Shown one piece after another: positions 32,560 to 41,458 of a DNA stretch of 53,824 nt. Numbering within the stretch: position 1 is the stretch's first letter; each line of letters begins with the position of its first letter. This DNA comes from Streptomyces oryzae. Its GTDB lineage: Bacteria; Actinomycetota; Actinomycetes; Streptomycetales; Streptomycetaceae. The stretch lies in assembly GCF_017676365.1 (NCBI RefSeq), contig NZ_JADKMA010000023.1, forward strand, positions 1 through 53,824. Direction: 5' to 3'. A program made the translations under genes and the position numbers. The notes under the pieces were generated by a model. It worked only from the letters and a program-made list of their open reading frames with translations, was not told where the DNA came from and ran no database searches.

Positions 32560-33603
32560 ATGACCCATGCATCGCGCCACGAACGGCAGGCCGAGGCTCT
32601 CTCCAGACGCCGTTTCGGGCGGCTGGCCGCGCTGACGCTCGCCGCGGGCAGCGCCGGAGCCGGCTCGCTCACCCTCGCTTCCCCGGCGATGGCGGCTGCC
32701 GGAGGGGAGGGGCAGGTCTACTACGACCGTGCCCGCAAGCTGGCCGGGGACGACCCCGTGCTGCGCACCCTCGTGAAAGCGCTGACGCCCGGCGCCACCG
32801 TCCCCCGCCCACCCGCGCCGGAGCCGCTGAAGATATTCGACAACCTCGCCATGCTCAGCGTCGGCTGGGTGTCGGCCATGGCTGTGCTGACCGACGACGG
32901 CATCGTGCTGATCGATGCGCTCACCTCGTCCCAAGAGGCCGAGGACGTCCTCGTCCCGGGACTCCGTACGCTGGGGGCCGATCCCGAGACGATCAAGTAC
33001 GTCATCGTCACCCACGGCCACGACGACCACTACGGCGGGGCGCGGTATCTCGCCGAACGCTACGGAACCCGCGTGCTGATGGCACCGGCCGACTGGGACC
33101 TCGTCGCCCGCACCGACCCGGAGCACGCCCCCGCCCGGGACCTGGACATCAGGGACGGGCAACGGCTCACGCTCGGCGGCACGACGATCCAGCTGCACCA
33201 CACCCCCGGCCACACGCCGGGCACCGTCTCCCCGGTCTTCCCGGTGCAGGCGGGCGGCGAGCGCCATACGGCCATGCTGTGGGGCGGCGTCAACCCGCCG
33301 GCCACCCCCGCCGAGCTGCGCACCTACCTGGCCTCGATCCACTCCTTCCGGGCCCGGATGCGGCTGGAGAACGTGGACGTCGAGCTGTCCAACCACCCCA
33401 ACGACAACGGCCTCGAACGCGCCGAGCAGCTGCGGAACGACCCGCACGGACCGAACCCCTTCGTTCTCGGCCGGCACGGCACGCAGCGGTTCATGAGGGT
33501 CATGGACCTCATGCTGCGCGGCAGGCTCGCCGACGCGGAAGCGACGGCCGGCAACGGGGGCACACAGCGTGCGCACGGTGCCGCGGAGCGGACATGCTGC
33601 TGA
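32560..33603 (+). CDS. Tat-exported metallo-beta-lactamase-fold hydrolase
   Basis: A 347-residue MBL-fold protein. The N-terminus has a twin-arginine signal (SRRRFGRLAALTLAAG, with a cleavage-like SPAMAAA near residue 47). The zinc motif is VIVTHGHDDHYGGARYL (HxHxDH), followed by LHHTPGHTPGTVSPVF and a late histidine in VELSNHPNDNG. It resembles subclass B3-type beta-lactamase-like proteins, but the substrate is unknown. Start ATG at 32560 follows AGGAGGGG. It is divergent from the chimeric HxlR remnant, so it may have lost its original regulator. Confidence 0.88.
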   Translation: MTHASRHERQAEALSRRRFGRLAALTLAAGSAGAGSLTLASPAMAAAGGEGQVYYDRARKLAGDDPVLRTLVKALTPGATVPRPPAPEPLKIFDNLAMLSVGWVSAMAVLTDDGIVLIDALTSSQEAEDVLVPGLRTLGADPETIKYVIVTHGHDDHYGGARYLAERYGTRVLMAPADWDLVARTDPEHAPARDLDIRDGQRLTLGGTTIQLHHTPGHTPGTVSPVFPVQAGGERHTAMLWGGVNPPATPAELRTYLASIHSFRARMRLENVDVELSNHPNDNGLERAEQLRNDPHGPNPFVLGRHGTQRFMRVMDLMLRGRLADAEATAGNGGTQRAHGAAERTCC

Positions 33604-33687
33604 GCTGAACCGCTCGCCGGCTCGCCGCCCCGATGATGCCTCCCTCCCGGAACCGGCCGGTGGGACGGGAGGGGAGCGACCGGGGCT

Positions 33688-34623
33688 TCACCCGGCGGGT
33701 GGTACGGGCGGGTGGTGAGCTGTTTCGGCGAGCGCCCGCAGTTCCGTGGCGACGGAGTGCCATGAGCACGCGGGGAGTTCGTGTCCGACCTCGGGGAGGA
33801 CGACCAGGCGCGAGCCCGGGATGCGGGAGGCGATCGCCTTGGCTGCGCCGGGTTTGATGAGGGGGTCGTCCTCCCCGTGCAGCACGAGGGTTGGCCGGGT
33901 GATGGCGCTGATCGGCGGGCCGTGCCACTGGGCGCCGATCTGCCGGCTCTGGGCCCGCTGGTCGTGCACCCCGCTGTCGGCGTTGCGCTCGGCGGCTTCC
34001 CGTGCACTCTGCTCGTCGAAGGGGCGGTTGGGCGAGGCGAGGAGCCGCGAGACGGCGACGCCGGCGGCGACGGCCCCCTCCGGGGTGTCGGGGAACGTGA
34101 GCCGCGCGAACTTCCCCAGCGTCCGCAGCCGGATGTACGGCATGGTCCGCAGCCCGGTGGCGTCTCCGGGTACCGCTGCCATGGAGGTCAGCGTCCGCAC
34201 CCGGTCGGGGTGTCGTAGCGCCACGCGCTGCGCTACGGCACCGCCGAGCGAGACGCCCAGCAGGTGGGCCGAGCGCCAGCCCAGAGCGTCCATCACCGCT
34301 GCGGCGTCGTCCGCCATGTCCTCGGCCGTGTACGCCTCGCCGCGCTTGCCGAAGAGCGCGGCGATCGGGTTGCGGGTTGCGGTGGCGGGCAGATGGGTCG
34401 ACTCCCCGCCGTCACGCTGGTCGTACCGGGCCACCGCGAAACCCTGTGCGGCCAGCATCCGGCACAGCCCGTCCGGAACCCAGAGCCGGTTGACTCCCAG
34501 CCCTGTGGCCAGCAGGAGCGGTTCCCCGTCCTGCCCTTCGGTCAGCTGGTCGAAAGCCAGCCGTACATGGCCGTTCTGCGCCCAGCGGACGGGGCTCCAG
34601 GGGTGGGGCGACGACGAGGACAC
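33688..34623 (-). CDS. Alpha/beta-hydrolase
   Basis: A 311-residue alpha/beta-hydrolase resembling RdmC/aclacinomycin methylesterase-type enzymes. LLLATGLGVNRLWVPDGL is the oxyanion region, then RYDQRDGGEST, nucleophile elbow HLLGVSLGGAVAQRVA, acid LHGEDDPLIKPG and EVGHELPACSW with the catalytic histidine. GTG at 34623 is chosen because GGGAGG lies just upstream; a TTG four codons earlier has no site. It is divergent from a TetR regulator across 113 bp and is its likely target. Confidence 0.88.
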   Translation of the reverse strand: MSSSSPHPWSPVRWAQNGHVRLAFDQLTEGQDGEPLLLATGLGVNRLWVPDGLCRMLAAQGFAVARYDQRDGGESTHLPATATRNPIAALFGKRGEAYTAEDMADDAAAVMDALGWRSAHLLGVSLGGAVAQRVALRHPDRVRTLTSMAAVPGDATGLRTMPYIRLRTLGKFARLTFPDTPEGAVAAGVAVSRLLASPNRPFDEQSAREAAERNADSGVHDQRAQSRQIGAQWHGPPISAITRPTLVLHGEDDPLIKPGAAKAIASRIPGSRLVVLPEVGHELPACSWHSVATELRALAETAHHPPVPPAG

Positions 34624-34680
34624 GGGACCTCCCAATAATTGCGACCGGTGTTCGCGGTTTTAGGGTAGGGGATGCACCGT

Positions 34681-34728
34681 GGAGCCGAGAAATCGGGGAC
34701 CACAGAAAGCGGGGAACACAGAAAGCGG
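34681..34728. repeat. Three 16-bp tandem units before the TetR gene
   Basis: GGACCACAGAAAGCGG (34697-34712) and GGAACACAGAAAGCGG (34713-34728) differ at one base; GGAGCCGAGAAATCGG (34681-34696) is a diverged first unit. They end 8 bp before the TetR start codon, so they include its ribosome binding site region. A separate weak palindrome GCGA-N7-TCGC (34641-34655) lies closer to the hydrolase. Confidence 0.75.
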
Positions 34729-34736
34729 ATGGACGC

Positions 34737-35453
34737 ATGACTCCGGAACCCGTGATCGTCTGGACGCGGCCCGAACGCGGCGCCCGCGGCCCCGCCGCGC
34801 TGCACAGCCGCGGGGAACTGGCCGCGGTCGCCGTCGAACTCGCGGACGCCAAAGGGCTGTCGGCGGTGTCGATGCGTCAGGTGGCCAAGGAGCTGGGCAC
34901 CGGTCAGGCTTCCCTCTACCGCTATCTCTCCAGCCGTGACGATCTGCTCGACCTGATGGCCGACATGGTGACCGGGCAGATCGACCTCGGCGTCCCGCTC
35001 GGCGGCGACCCCGTCGAGGATCTGCTCGCCCTTGCGGCCCGGACCAAGCGCGTACACCTGGAACACCCCTGGCTGTCCGACATCCCGCCCGAGCCCCTGC
35101 GGCTGGGGCCCCGGGGCCTGGACTACCTGGAGTACGCGCTGCACGCACTGGCGCCCACCGCGCTGTCCGGCCGTACCAAGATGGAAGTCGTCGCCCTGAT
35201 GAACGCTCTGATCGCACAGTTCGCCCGTGCGGAGCTCCAGCGCGGGCGCACGGACACCGACCGCCGGCAGGCGCAGGCCGCCTATCTCGGCACGGCCGCC
35301 GCCCAGGGAGACCGGCCGCACCTCGCCGCCGCCATGGCAGACGCCGCCACGGCCGGCCAGGCCGGGACCGACCCGGCCCAGGACCCCGATCCGCTGTTCA
35401 CCCGGACCATGCGCCGGGCGCTCACCGCACTCGTGGAGTCAGGCCCGCGCTGA
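34737..35453 (+). CDS. TetR-family transcriptional regulator
   Basis: A 238-residue TetR regulator. The HTH reads GLSAVSMRQVAKELGTGQAS, then LYRYLSSRDDLLDLMADMV. The C-terminal part resembles TetR_C_1 ligand-binding domains. Start ATG at 34737. It is divergent from the alpha/beta-hydrolase, which it probably controls. Confidence 0.92.
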   Translation: MTPEPVIVWTRPERGARGPAALHSRGELAAVAVELADAKGLSAVSMRQVAKELGTGQASLYRYLSSRDDLLDLMADMVTGQIDLGVPLGGDPVEDLLALAARTKRVHLEHPWLSDIPPEPLRLGPRGLDYLEYALHALAPTALSGRTKMEVVALMNALIAQFARAELQRGRTDTDRRQAQAAYLGTAAAQGDRPHLAAAMADAATAGQAGTDPAQDPDPLFTRTMRRALTALVESGPR

Positions 35454-35482
35454 GCTTCCCGTCCGGCACCTCGTGCGCAGGG

Positions 35483-36250
35483 TCAGGCGCCCTTGCTCCC
35501 GGAGCCCCCGGGACCGGAATCGCATCCGGAGGAGGCGTCCGCGTCTCCGCCGGCGGAGCGCAGGCTGTCGGGGGAGAACCGGAAGTCCAGAGCGAGCCCG
35601 TCGTCGGTGGCTTCGGCACCGGTGGGCTGCACGCCCTTGGGGAGCTTGCCGATGCCGACGGTACGCGGGCCGAGCTGGTCGGCGAACCGGTCCATGCCGG
35701 GCAGCGAGGTGAGCGTACTGAGCTTCATCTGCTGGCCCATGACGTTGACGCTGTCCGGGGTGACGGTCAGCCCGCGCGGGCCGGCCGACACCTTGTTCAG
35801 CACGGTCACCGGGATTCCGGTGTCGCCCACGGTGCCCGAGAGGGTGAGATGGCGCCCGTCCGTGCCGGGCTTCATCCCCCGCACCTGCTTCGGCAGCCGC
35901 TTGGCGATCTCGTCGTAGCCCACGGTGACGGTGGCCGATCCGGAGGTGGCGCTGCCGTCGGTGGACACGCCGTGCAGCGCTGCGTCCACGGCGAAGGACG
36001 TGCCGTCGTGCCGGACCTTGTCGGCGCCGATGTGCAGCGTGCCGACGTGGCCGGTCAGTGTCTTCAGGCCGGCCAGCGGGTCGGTGAGCTCCGCGTGCAC
36101 CCCGGTGGCGGTGTCGCCCAGCCGGCACCGGGTCGCTTCGGCCGCACGCTCCTGGGCCTTGTGCTCGACCAGGGCGTTGGTGCCGCCGCCCGCTGCGATG
36201 ACGGCGGCGAGCGCGGCGGTGGAGACGAGGACGGTACGGCGGGTCTTCAT
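35483..36250 (-). CDS. DUF2993 (LmeA-like) envelope protein
   Basis: A 255-residue protein with an N-terminal signal-anchor (KTRRTVLVSTAALAAVIAAG) followed by a DUF2993 domain: GVHAELTDPLAGLKTLTGHV, GYDEIAKRLPKQV and TDDGLALDFRFSPDSL. The last 20 residues are Gly/Ser/Asp-rich. DUF2993 members, such as mycobacterial LmeA, act in the cell envelope, so an extracytoplasmic role is likely. Start ATG at 36250. Confidence 0.85.
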   Translation of the reverse strand: MKTRRTVLVSTAALAAVIAAGGGTNALVEHKAQERAAEATRCRLGDTATGVHAELTDPLAGLKTLTGHVGTLHIGADKVRHDGTSFAVDAALHGVSTDGSATSGSATVTVGYDEIAKRLPKQVRGMKPGTDGRHLTLSGTVGDTGIPVTVLNKVSAGPRGLTVTPDSVNVMGQQMKLSTLTSLPGMDRFADQLGPRTVGIGKLPKGVQPTGAEATDDGLALDFRFSPDSLRSAGGDADASSGCDSGPGGSGSKGA

Positions 36251-36783
36251 GGGGGAGGTACTCCCATCTGCTACAGGGCGCCGGTCCGTGGCGCAGGGCA
36301 CCGGCCCGACCGGTGAGGGCCCGCGGCGGTTGCCCGGCGGACACGGCGGTCGAGGGGGGATGGGCACGGTGGTCGATGGTCGACGGGCTGGGGTGCTGTG
36401 GACACCGACGACGGCGTCGGTGCCGGCATCCGGCGTCATGGGCGGAGACCGTCGCCGGGGAGCCCGCGGCCCTGCCCGGCGGAGTGCCGGAACGCCGGGC
36501 CCGACCGGGCCGGCGCCGCACCTGTGCGCCGCTTCCGCGTCCGCAGCCGATGACCGCCGGAGCGAAAGGGGCACTTCGGGCGAGTATGCCACGACACCGG
36601 GCCCGCACCGTGCGGGCTGCGTCACACGGTCCGCCACCCCTGCCGCCCCGTCGGCGGACGCCCACGGAACGTGGCGGGATCCGCGCCGGGCCGCACGGAC
36701 TGTGCACGGCGCCGCACGAGCCGGAGGCGCCGCCCCGTCCTCGCAGGGGCGACGGCGGACAGCCGGAGCCGAACCCGCCTCCG
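36251..36783. other. 533-bp region between DUF2993 and LysR genes
   Basis: No supported gene. It holds the upstream region of the DUF2993 gene and the 3' flank of the LysR gene, and one perfect 8-bp stem with a 4-nt loop, CACCGACG-ACGG-CGTCGGTG (36403-36422). Nothing else is recognised. Confidence 0.5.
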
Positions 36784-37725
36784 TCATCGGTGCACGTCGG
36801 ACCCCTCGGCGGTTTCCGGGGAACCGCCGTCGCCGCTGACGGCCGCCGCCGCACTCCGGAGCTCGGCGAGGACGGTGCGCACAGCTTTGCGAGTCGCGTT
36901 CTCGGGACGGTGGAGCGCGTCGATGTGGCGGCGGGCATGGACGCCGGAGAGCGGTCTGAGGGTCACGGCGGAGTGCGGGCGCGCGGTCCAGCGGGGCAGC
37001 AGCGCGATGCCGCCCCCGGCCGCCACCACCTCGGAGACCACGGCGAACTCGTTGATCCGGTGCGCGATCCTCAGCCGTCGTCCTGCAGTGGCGGCGATGG
37101 CCTCGATGGTGGCCATCAGCGGGAAGCCGTCGTGGACGGTGATCCATGTCTGATCGGCCACATCGTGCGGGGTCAGGCGCTCTTTGTCCGCCAGCGGATG
37201 CCCGGCCGGCAGCGCGATGTCGAGGGGCTCGTGCAGCAGGGGCGTGGCCGACACGGTCCTCGGCCACGCCGGTGAGTGGTCGAGCCGGTGCGCGAGGACG
37301 ATGTCGTACTCGTGGGTCAGCGGCGGAAAGTCCTCCTGGGAGACGTCCTCGTCGGCGAGCGCGAGCCGTGGCGCCCCAGGGGCGGCGAGGCCGCGTACGA
37401 GGCGGGGCCACAGACCGGCGGCGGCGCTGTGGAAGGCCGCGACCGACACCTCGCCGTCCGGCTCTTCCAGGAACTCCTCGACAGCGTGCCGGGCACGGGC
37501 CAGTGACGTCTCGACATCGATCGCCGCGGCGGCCAGAGCCCGTCCGGCGGGGGTGAGCACGAGCCTGCGGCCCGCGCGCTCGGTGAGCGGGACACGGACC
37601 GAGCGCTGCAGCAGCCTCAGCTGCTGCGAGACCGCCGAAGGCGTGACCAGCAGCGCCTCCGCCACCGCGGTCACGCTGCCCAGCTCTCCCAGCTCGCGGA
37701 GAACACGCAGCTGTCGCTCGTCCAT
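36784..37725 (-). CDS. LysR-family transcriptional regulator
   Basis: A 313-residue LysR regulator. The HTH is LGSVTAVAEALLVTPSAVSQ, followed by QLRLLQRSVRVPLTERAGRR and a LysR_substrate domain with VADQTWITVHDGF and VVSEVVAAGGGIALLP. ATG at 37725 has no ribosome binding site; the hexamer TACACT at 37738-37733 stands 7 nt upstream as a possible -10, so the transcript may be leaderless. It is divergent from an EamA exporter, its likely target. Confidence 0.91.
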   Translation of the reverse strand: MDERQLRVLRELGELGSVTAVAEALLVTPSAVSQQLRLLQRSVRVPLTERAGRRLVLTPAGRALAAAAIDVETSLARARHAVEEFLEEPDGEVSVAAFHSAAAGLWPRLVRGLAAPGAPRLALADEDVSQEDFPPLTHEYDIVLAHRLDHSPAWPRTVSATPLLHEPLDIALPAGHPLADKERLTPHDVADQTWITVHDGFPLMATIEAIAATAGRRLRIAHRINEFAVVSEVVAAGGGIALLPRWTARPHSAVTLRPLSGVHARRHIDALHRPENATRKAVRTVLAELRSAAAAVSGDGGSPETAEGSDVHR

Positions 37726-37728
37726 GGC

Positions 37729-37752
37729 CAATAGTGTAGATCAATAGTGTAG
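37729..37752. promoter_or_regulatory. 11-bp direct repeats in the LysR/EamA divergent promoter
   Basis: CAATAGTGTAG occurs at 37729-37739 and 37742-37752, 13 bp apart, in an AT-rich stretch between the divergent genes. The second copy is followed by CCACT, giving AGTG-TAGC-CACT (37746-37757). This is a likely LysR autoregulatory site. Confidence 0.55.
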
Positions 37753-37821
37753 CCACTCTAAATAGATGTTTCAGTAAATGGTCCTTGGCTTCACTGTGCT
37801 GGTCAGGGCAGGGTTGTGGGC

Positions 37822-38751
37822 ATGCCTGAAGCACGTCGTACCGATGCGGTGCTGCTGCTGGTGGCGGTCGTGTGGGGCTCCAGCTATCTGACGGCGAAGA
37901 CCGCTGCCGAAGCCGCCCCCGTGCTGGTGGTGCTGTTCCTGCGCTACCTGCTCTCGTCCCTGGCCGGCCTGCCGCTCGTTCTCGCCGTCACATCCCGTTC
38001 GCGCCCCCGCTGGACGCGGGACGAGATCCGGATCGGCGCCGTCCTCGGTGTGTCCCAAGCCGCCGTGCTGGTGCTGGAGATGTACGGCGTGGCACACACC
38101 AGCGCCGCCAACGCCGGGCTGCTCATCAGCCTGACACTCGTGATCACTCCACTGCTGGACCGCACAGGCGGCGGCCGGCTGCCTCCGCGGTTCTTCCTCG
38201 CCGCCGGCTTGTGTGTGCTGGCAGTCGGCCTGCTGACGTCCGGCCACGGGTTCGGGGTGCCAGGCGTCGGTGACCTGCTGATCCTGGCCGCCGCTGTGGT
38301 CCGCGCGGCGCATGTCGCGCTCGTCGGACGGCTCACCGCAGGACGTGCCCTGCGCCCGCTCCAACTGACCGCCGTACAGACCTCGTTGGGATCGCTGCTC
38401 TTCCTGGTGCCTGCCGCACCCGGCCTGAGCGCTCTCGCCGGCACCGGTACGGCGACCTGGCTCCAGCTCGCCCACCTCGCCCTGTTCTGCAGCCTGTTCG
38501 CCTTCCTCGCCCAGACCTGGGCCGTCCAGCGCAGCTCCGCCAGCCGCGCCAGCCTGCTGCTGGGCACGGAGCCCGTGTGGGCCGTCGCCATCGGTCTCGC
38601 CCTGGGCGGCGAACACCTCACCCTCTCCACCGCACTCGGCGCGCTCCTGATGGTGGCGGGCACCTACTGGGGCCAGGCCATCGAACGTGCCCACCGCACC
38701 CGCACGAAAGAGAAGACCGCATGCCCCACACCGACACCTACCGCCGTCTGA
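37822..38751 (+). CDS. EamA/DMT-superfamily exporter
   Basis: A 309-residue membrane protein of the drug/metabolite transporter family with about ten hydrophobic helices in two EamA repeats. The first starts VLLLVAVVWGSSYLTAK; the second has LLGTEPVWAVAIGLALGGE near the C-terminus. ATG at 37822 is used; a GTG two codons earlier is possible. It probably exports a small metabolite or amino acid. Its 3' end overlaps the YbaK gene by 31 bp, so the two are co-expressed. Confidence 0.88.
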   Translation: MPEARRTDAVLLLVAVVWGSSYLTAKTAAEAAPVLVVLFLRYLLSSLAGLPLVLAVTSRSRPRWTRDEIRIGAVLGVSQAAVLVLEMYGVAHTSAANAGLLISLTLVITPLLDRTGGGRLPPRFFLAAGLCVLAVGLLTSGHGFGVPGVGDLLILAAAVVRAAHVALVGRLTAGRALRPLQLTAVQTSLGSLLFLVPAAPGLSALAGTGTATWLQLAHLALFCSLFAFLAQTWAVQRSSASRASLLLGTEPVWAVAIGLALGGEHLTLSTALGALLMVAGTYWGQAIERAHRTRTKEKTACPTPTPTAV

Positions 38752-39221
38752 TCGCCCTGCTCGACGACACCGCGACTCCCTACCGGCTCATCGACCACAC
38801 CCCCGAGGGCACCACAGAGACCGTGAGCGCGCTGCGCGGGCACCCTGTCTCCCAAGCCGCCAAGTGCCTTGTCCTACGGGTGAAACCCGACCGGCGCACC
38901 ACTCGCCACGTGCTCGCCGTCGTCCCCGGCGACCGGCGTGTCGACCTCGACGCCATACGCGAGCTGTTCGCCGCCCGCTACGCCGGCGTCAGCGACGCGG
39001 CCACCGCCGAACGCCTCGCCCGCGCCGTCCCCGGCACGGTGCTGCCCTTCAGCTTCGACCCCGACCTGGAACTCGTCGCCGATCCGGATGTCGTCACCCG
39101 GCCACAGCTCTACTTCAACGCGGCCCGCCTGGACCGGTCACTAGCCGTCTCCGGCGCGGACTACGAGAAGCTCGCCCGCCCACGGCTGGCGAAGATCGCC
39201 GGCCCACAGCCACAGACCTGA
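38721..39221 (+). CDS. YbaK/EbsC-family aminoacyl-tRNA deacylase
   Basis: A 166-residue YbaK/ProX-type protein: DDTATPYRLIDHTPEGTTET, SQAAKCLVLRV with the family lysine, and VTRPQLYFNAARLD. Such proteins hydrolyse mischarged aminoacyl-tRNA. Start ATG at 38721, inside the 3' end of the exporter gene. The exporter pairing hints at protection against a misincorporated amino acid analogue, which is inference. Confidence 0.87.
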   Translation: MPHTDTYRRLIALLDDTATPYRLIDHTPEGTTETVSALRGHPVSQAAKCLVLRVKPDRRTTRHVLAVVPGDRRVDLDAIRELFAARYAGVSDAATAERLARAVPGTVLPFSFDPDLELVADPDVVTRPQLYFNAARLDRSLAVSGADYEKLARPRLAKIAGPQPQT

Positions 39222-39244
39222 GCGGCGCAGGCCGCGGAGGCATC

Positions 39245-39631
39245 ATGGAAGTGAGCAGCCCCACTGTCGAGGAGGCCGCCATGGCAGCTGTTGCACGCGG
39301 ATCTCACTCCGTTCCGGCGCGGCGGACGATCGCTTCCGTGACGATGGTCCACGGACAGCGTGCCGAGCTGACCCTCGCCGGCGACCTGGGCGCCGGTGTC
39401 CTCCGGGAACTGGAGGAGCAGCTGGATGATCCGAGGCTGCGCGCGGCGCGTGAGTGGGTGGTGGACATGAGCGAGGTCACCCGGCTCGACCTCGCGTGTG
39501 CGTACGCCCTCCTCCGCGCGGCTGTCGAGCGGCCCGAGGCCGTGCGGCTCGTCGTCCACGGAGCCCGGCGCGAGGTCCGCAGGACGCTGCGCCAGGCCGG
39601 TATCGGCCCGGGCCAGGTCTCCCGCGGGTGA
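39245..39631 (+). CDS. STAS-domain protein (anti-anti-sigma-like)
   Basis: A 128-residue single STAS domain: RAELTLAGDLGAGVLRELEE, EWVVDMSEVTRLDLACAYAL, VRLVVHGARREVRRTL. The usual phosphorylatable Ser/Thr after D-x-S is not clear (SEVTRLD), so it may not be a classical switch. Start ATG at 39245 follows GGAGG. It lies 23 bp after YbaK on the same strand. Confidence 0.8.
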   Translation: MEVSSPTVEEAAMAAVARGSHSVPARRTIASVTMVHGQRAELTLAGDLGAGVLRELEEQLDDPRLRAAREWVVDMSEVTRLDLACAYALLRAAVERPEAVRLVVHGARREVRRTLRQAGIGPGQVSRG

Positions 39632-39664
39632 AGGGCCGCTCCGGAGCGTCCAAGGCCCGCGTCG

Positions 39665-40180
39665 TCAGGTGATCGCCGGACTGCGGCGTTCCAGGAGGAC
39701 GACGTCGCGCCAGCGGCCGTGGTGGCGGCCGATGCGCTCGCGGGTTCCGATGACGCGGAATCCGGCGCGCTGGTGCAGCGCGATACTGGCGGTGTTCTCG
39801 GGGAAGATCCCGGACTGGATCGTCCAGATACCGGCTGCTTCTGTCGACTCGATCAGCGCTTTCAGCAGGCCGGAGGCGATACCGCGGCCACGGGCGTCCG
39901 GGTGGACGTAGACGGAGTGCTCGACCACCCCGGCGTACGCGCACCGGTCGGAGACCTTCGAGGCGGCGATCCAGCCCAGCACGGTCCCGGCCTCGTCCAG
40001 GGCGACGAAGCGGTGCTCGGGGAGTTTCGCGGCGTCGAAGTCGTCCCACGTCGGTGCGCCGGTCTCGAAGGTCGCGTTGCCTTCCTCGATCCCTGCCCGG
40101 TAGATCGCCAGCACCTGTTCGGCGTGCTCGGCGAGGAGCGGCGCGATCACCGCGCTGGGGACATCGACGCTGCTGGACAA
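39665..40180 (-). CDS. GNAT acetyltransferase, phosphinothricin/methionine-sulfoximine type
   Basis: A 171-residue GNAT enzyme of the PAT/YncA group: IYRAGIEEGNATFETGAPTW, ASKVSDRCAYAGVVEHSVYV, acetyl-CoA motif HPDARGRGIASGLLKALIES, ENTASIALHQRAGFRVIGTR, and GRWRDVVLLERR. The start appears to be TTG at 40180 behind GGGAGG. Family members acetylate glutamate analogues or other amino acids; the natural substrate is not evident. Confidence 0.85.
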   Translation of the reverse strand: MSSSVDVPSAVIAPLLAEHAEQVLAIYRAGIEEGNATFETGAPTWDDFDAAKLPEHRFVALDEAGTVLGWIAASKVSDRCAYAGVVEHSVYVHPDARGRGIASGLLKALIESTEAAGIWTIQSGIFPENTASIALHQRAGFRVIGTRERIGRHHGRWRDVVLLERRSPAIT

Positions 40181-40240
40181 GGGGCCTCCCGGGGTTCGCT
40201 TTCCGCCACCGTACGGGATGCTGGCCGGCAGTCGGCGAGC

Positions 40241-41458
40241 TCACAGCGCATCGTTGTCCGCGAAGAAGGGGTCCTCCGCGCCCAGCCAGTGGTCCAGGCC
40301 CAGCGCCAGCTCCGCGTCGGTCAGCAGCGCCGCGTCCAGGGCGCCGCGGATCCGGAGAGCGTCCAGCTCGATACCGGTGAAGGTGATTTCGTTGCGGCGC
40401 TCACCGAAGTAGTCGTCCCAGAACCAGGATGCGGCCGTACGCCGCTGCGCGGACACCGCCGCCCACAGCTGCGGCGCCTCCGCCTCCAGCCAGGGCCCGG
40501 CTTCCCGCAGCTCCAGATGCGCACCGGCCGAGCGCCAGGTCACCACGGATTCGGGCCGGTTGGCCAGCCACAGGTGCCCATGGCCGCGTACGACACCGAG
40601 CAGCGCGACGGAAAGGGCCTCGGCCAGCCGCCCGGGGTGCACCGGTCGCCGGGCCCGCCACAGGACGGAGCCCACGCCATGGCTGCTGCCGCGGGAGAGC
40701 CGCGGCACCGTCACGGGGTCCAGCCGGGCCCGCCACACCTCCTCGGGGTCGTACGCCACTTGCCGTAGAGCCGCGGAGGGCAGCCGGGCCGGTTCGGCGC
40801 CGTCATGGGTCACGAGTGGGGCGCGACCGTTCAGGTGCCGGATCAACGAGGCGACTCCGACAGCGAGTTGACCTTCCTCGCGGGACGAGGAGTGCACCAC
40901 GACGGTGTCCGCCACCTCCGTCTGCACGGCCGCTGCCTCAGCACGGGTCACGGGTGCGCTCGCCGTCCAGCCGTTCCATCTGCGTACCGCCCGGTGAACG
41001 CAGCGGATGTCCGCCATGAAGGAGCCCGGATCGATACCGGCCAGCACGGGGCCCGCGACGTAGTGGGTGCCCAGCGAGCCGGTTCCGGTCCGCTCACGCC
41101 ACAGCTCCAGCAGGAAGGGCAGGGTGTCGAGAGTTTCGGGCAGCGCCAGGACAACGGCCTGCGGGCGGTGTGCCGCACGGCCGATCGCGAGCAGGTCTTC
41201 GCGCACGATCACCGCCGGCGCACCTGTCGCCCCGCGCGACGCGGCATCCCGCATCCGCCCGTCCGCTCCCCGCAGCAGGCGCTGGACGACCGGATACCCC
41301 TCCGGCCCGGGGTCGAGTGAGACGGCGAGGACCCAGGCGTCCGGCGCAGCGTGCAGCACTTGGTCCACCAGGGCGCCGCGCGCCCCGGGCGAGTTGCCGG
41401 ACACCACGCTCAGCAGGATCTCGGGTGCGCGCTTCCGGGCGGCGGGGGAGCGGGTCAT
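40241..41458 (-). CDS. CobW/COG0523-like protein with degenerate P-loop
   Basis: A 405-residue protein of the CobW/COG0523 metallochaperone family by overall order, with the C-terminal CobW domain VLWRARRPVHPGRLAEALSV, then GHGHLWLANRPESVVTWRSA. The N-terminal strand that should carry the Walker A GxxGxGKT reads LLSVVSGNSPGARGALVDQV, and no CxCC metal motif is present. It therefore probably cannot hydrolyse GTP normally. ATG at 41458 overlaps the aztA stop as ATGA, which ties it to the zinc-uptake operon; COG0523 proteins are often part of zinc-limitation responses. Confidence 0.82.
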   Translation of the reverse strand: MTRSPAARKRAPEILLSVVSGNSPGARGALVDQVLHAAPDAWVLAVSLDPGPEGYPVVQRLLRGADGRMRDAASRGATGAPAVIVREDLLAIGRAAHRPQAVVLALPETLDTLPFLLELWRERTGTGSLGTHYVAGPVLAGIDPGSFMADIRCVHRAVRRWNGWTASAPVTRAEAAAVQTEVADTVVVHSSSREEGQLAVGVASLIRHLNGRAPLVTHDGAEPARLPSAALRQVAYDPEEVWRARLDPVTVPRLSRGSSHGVGSVLWRARRPVHPGRLAEALSVALLGVVRGHGHLWLANRPESVVTWRSAGAHLELREAGPWLEAEAPQLWAAVSAQRRTAASWFWDDYFGERRNEITFTGIELDALRIRGALDAALLTDAELALGLDHWLGAEDPFFADNDAL

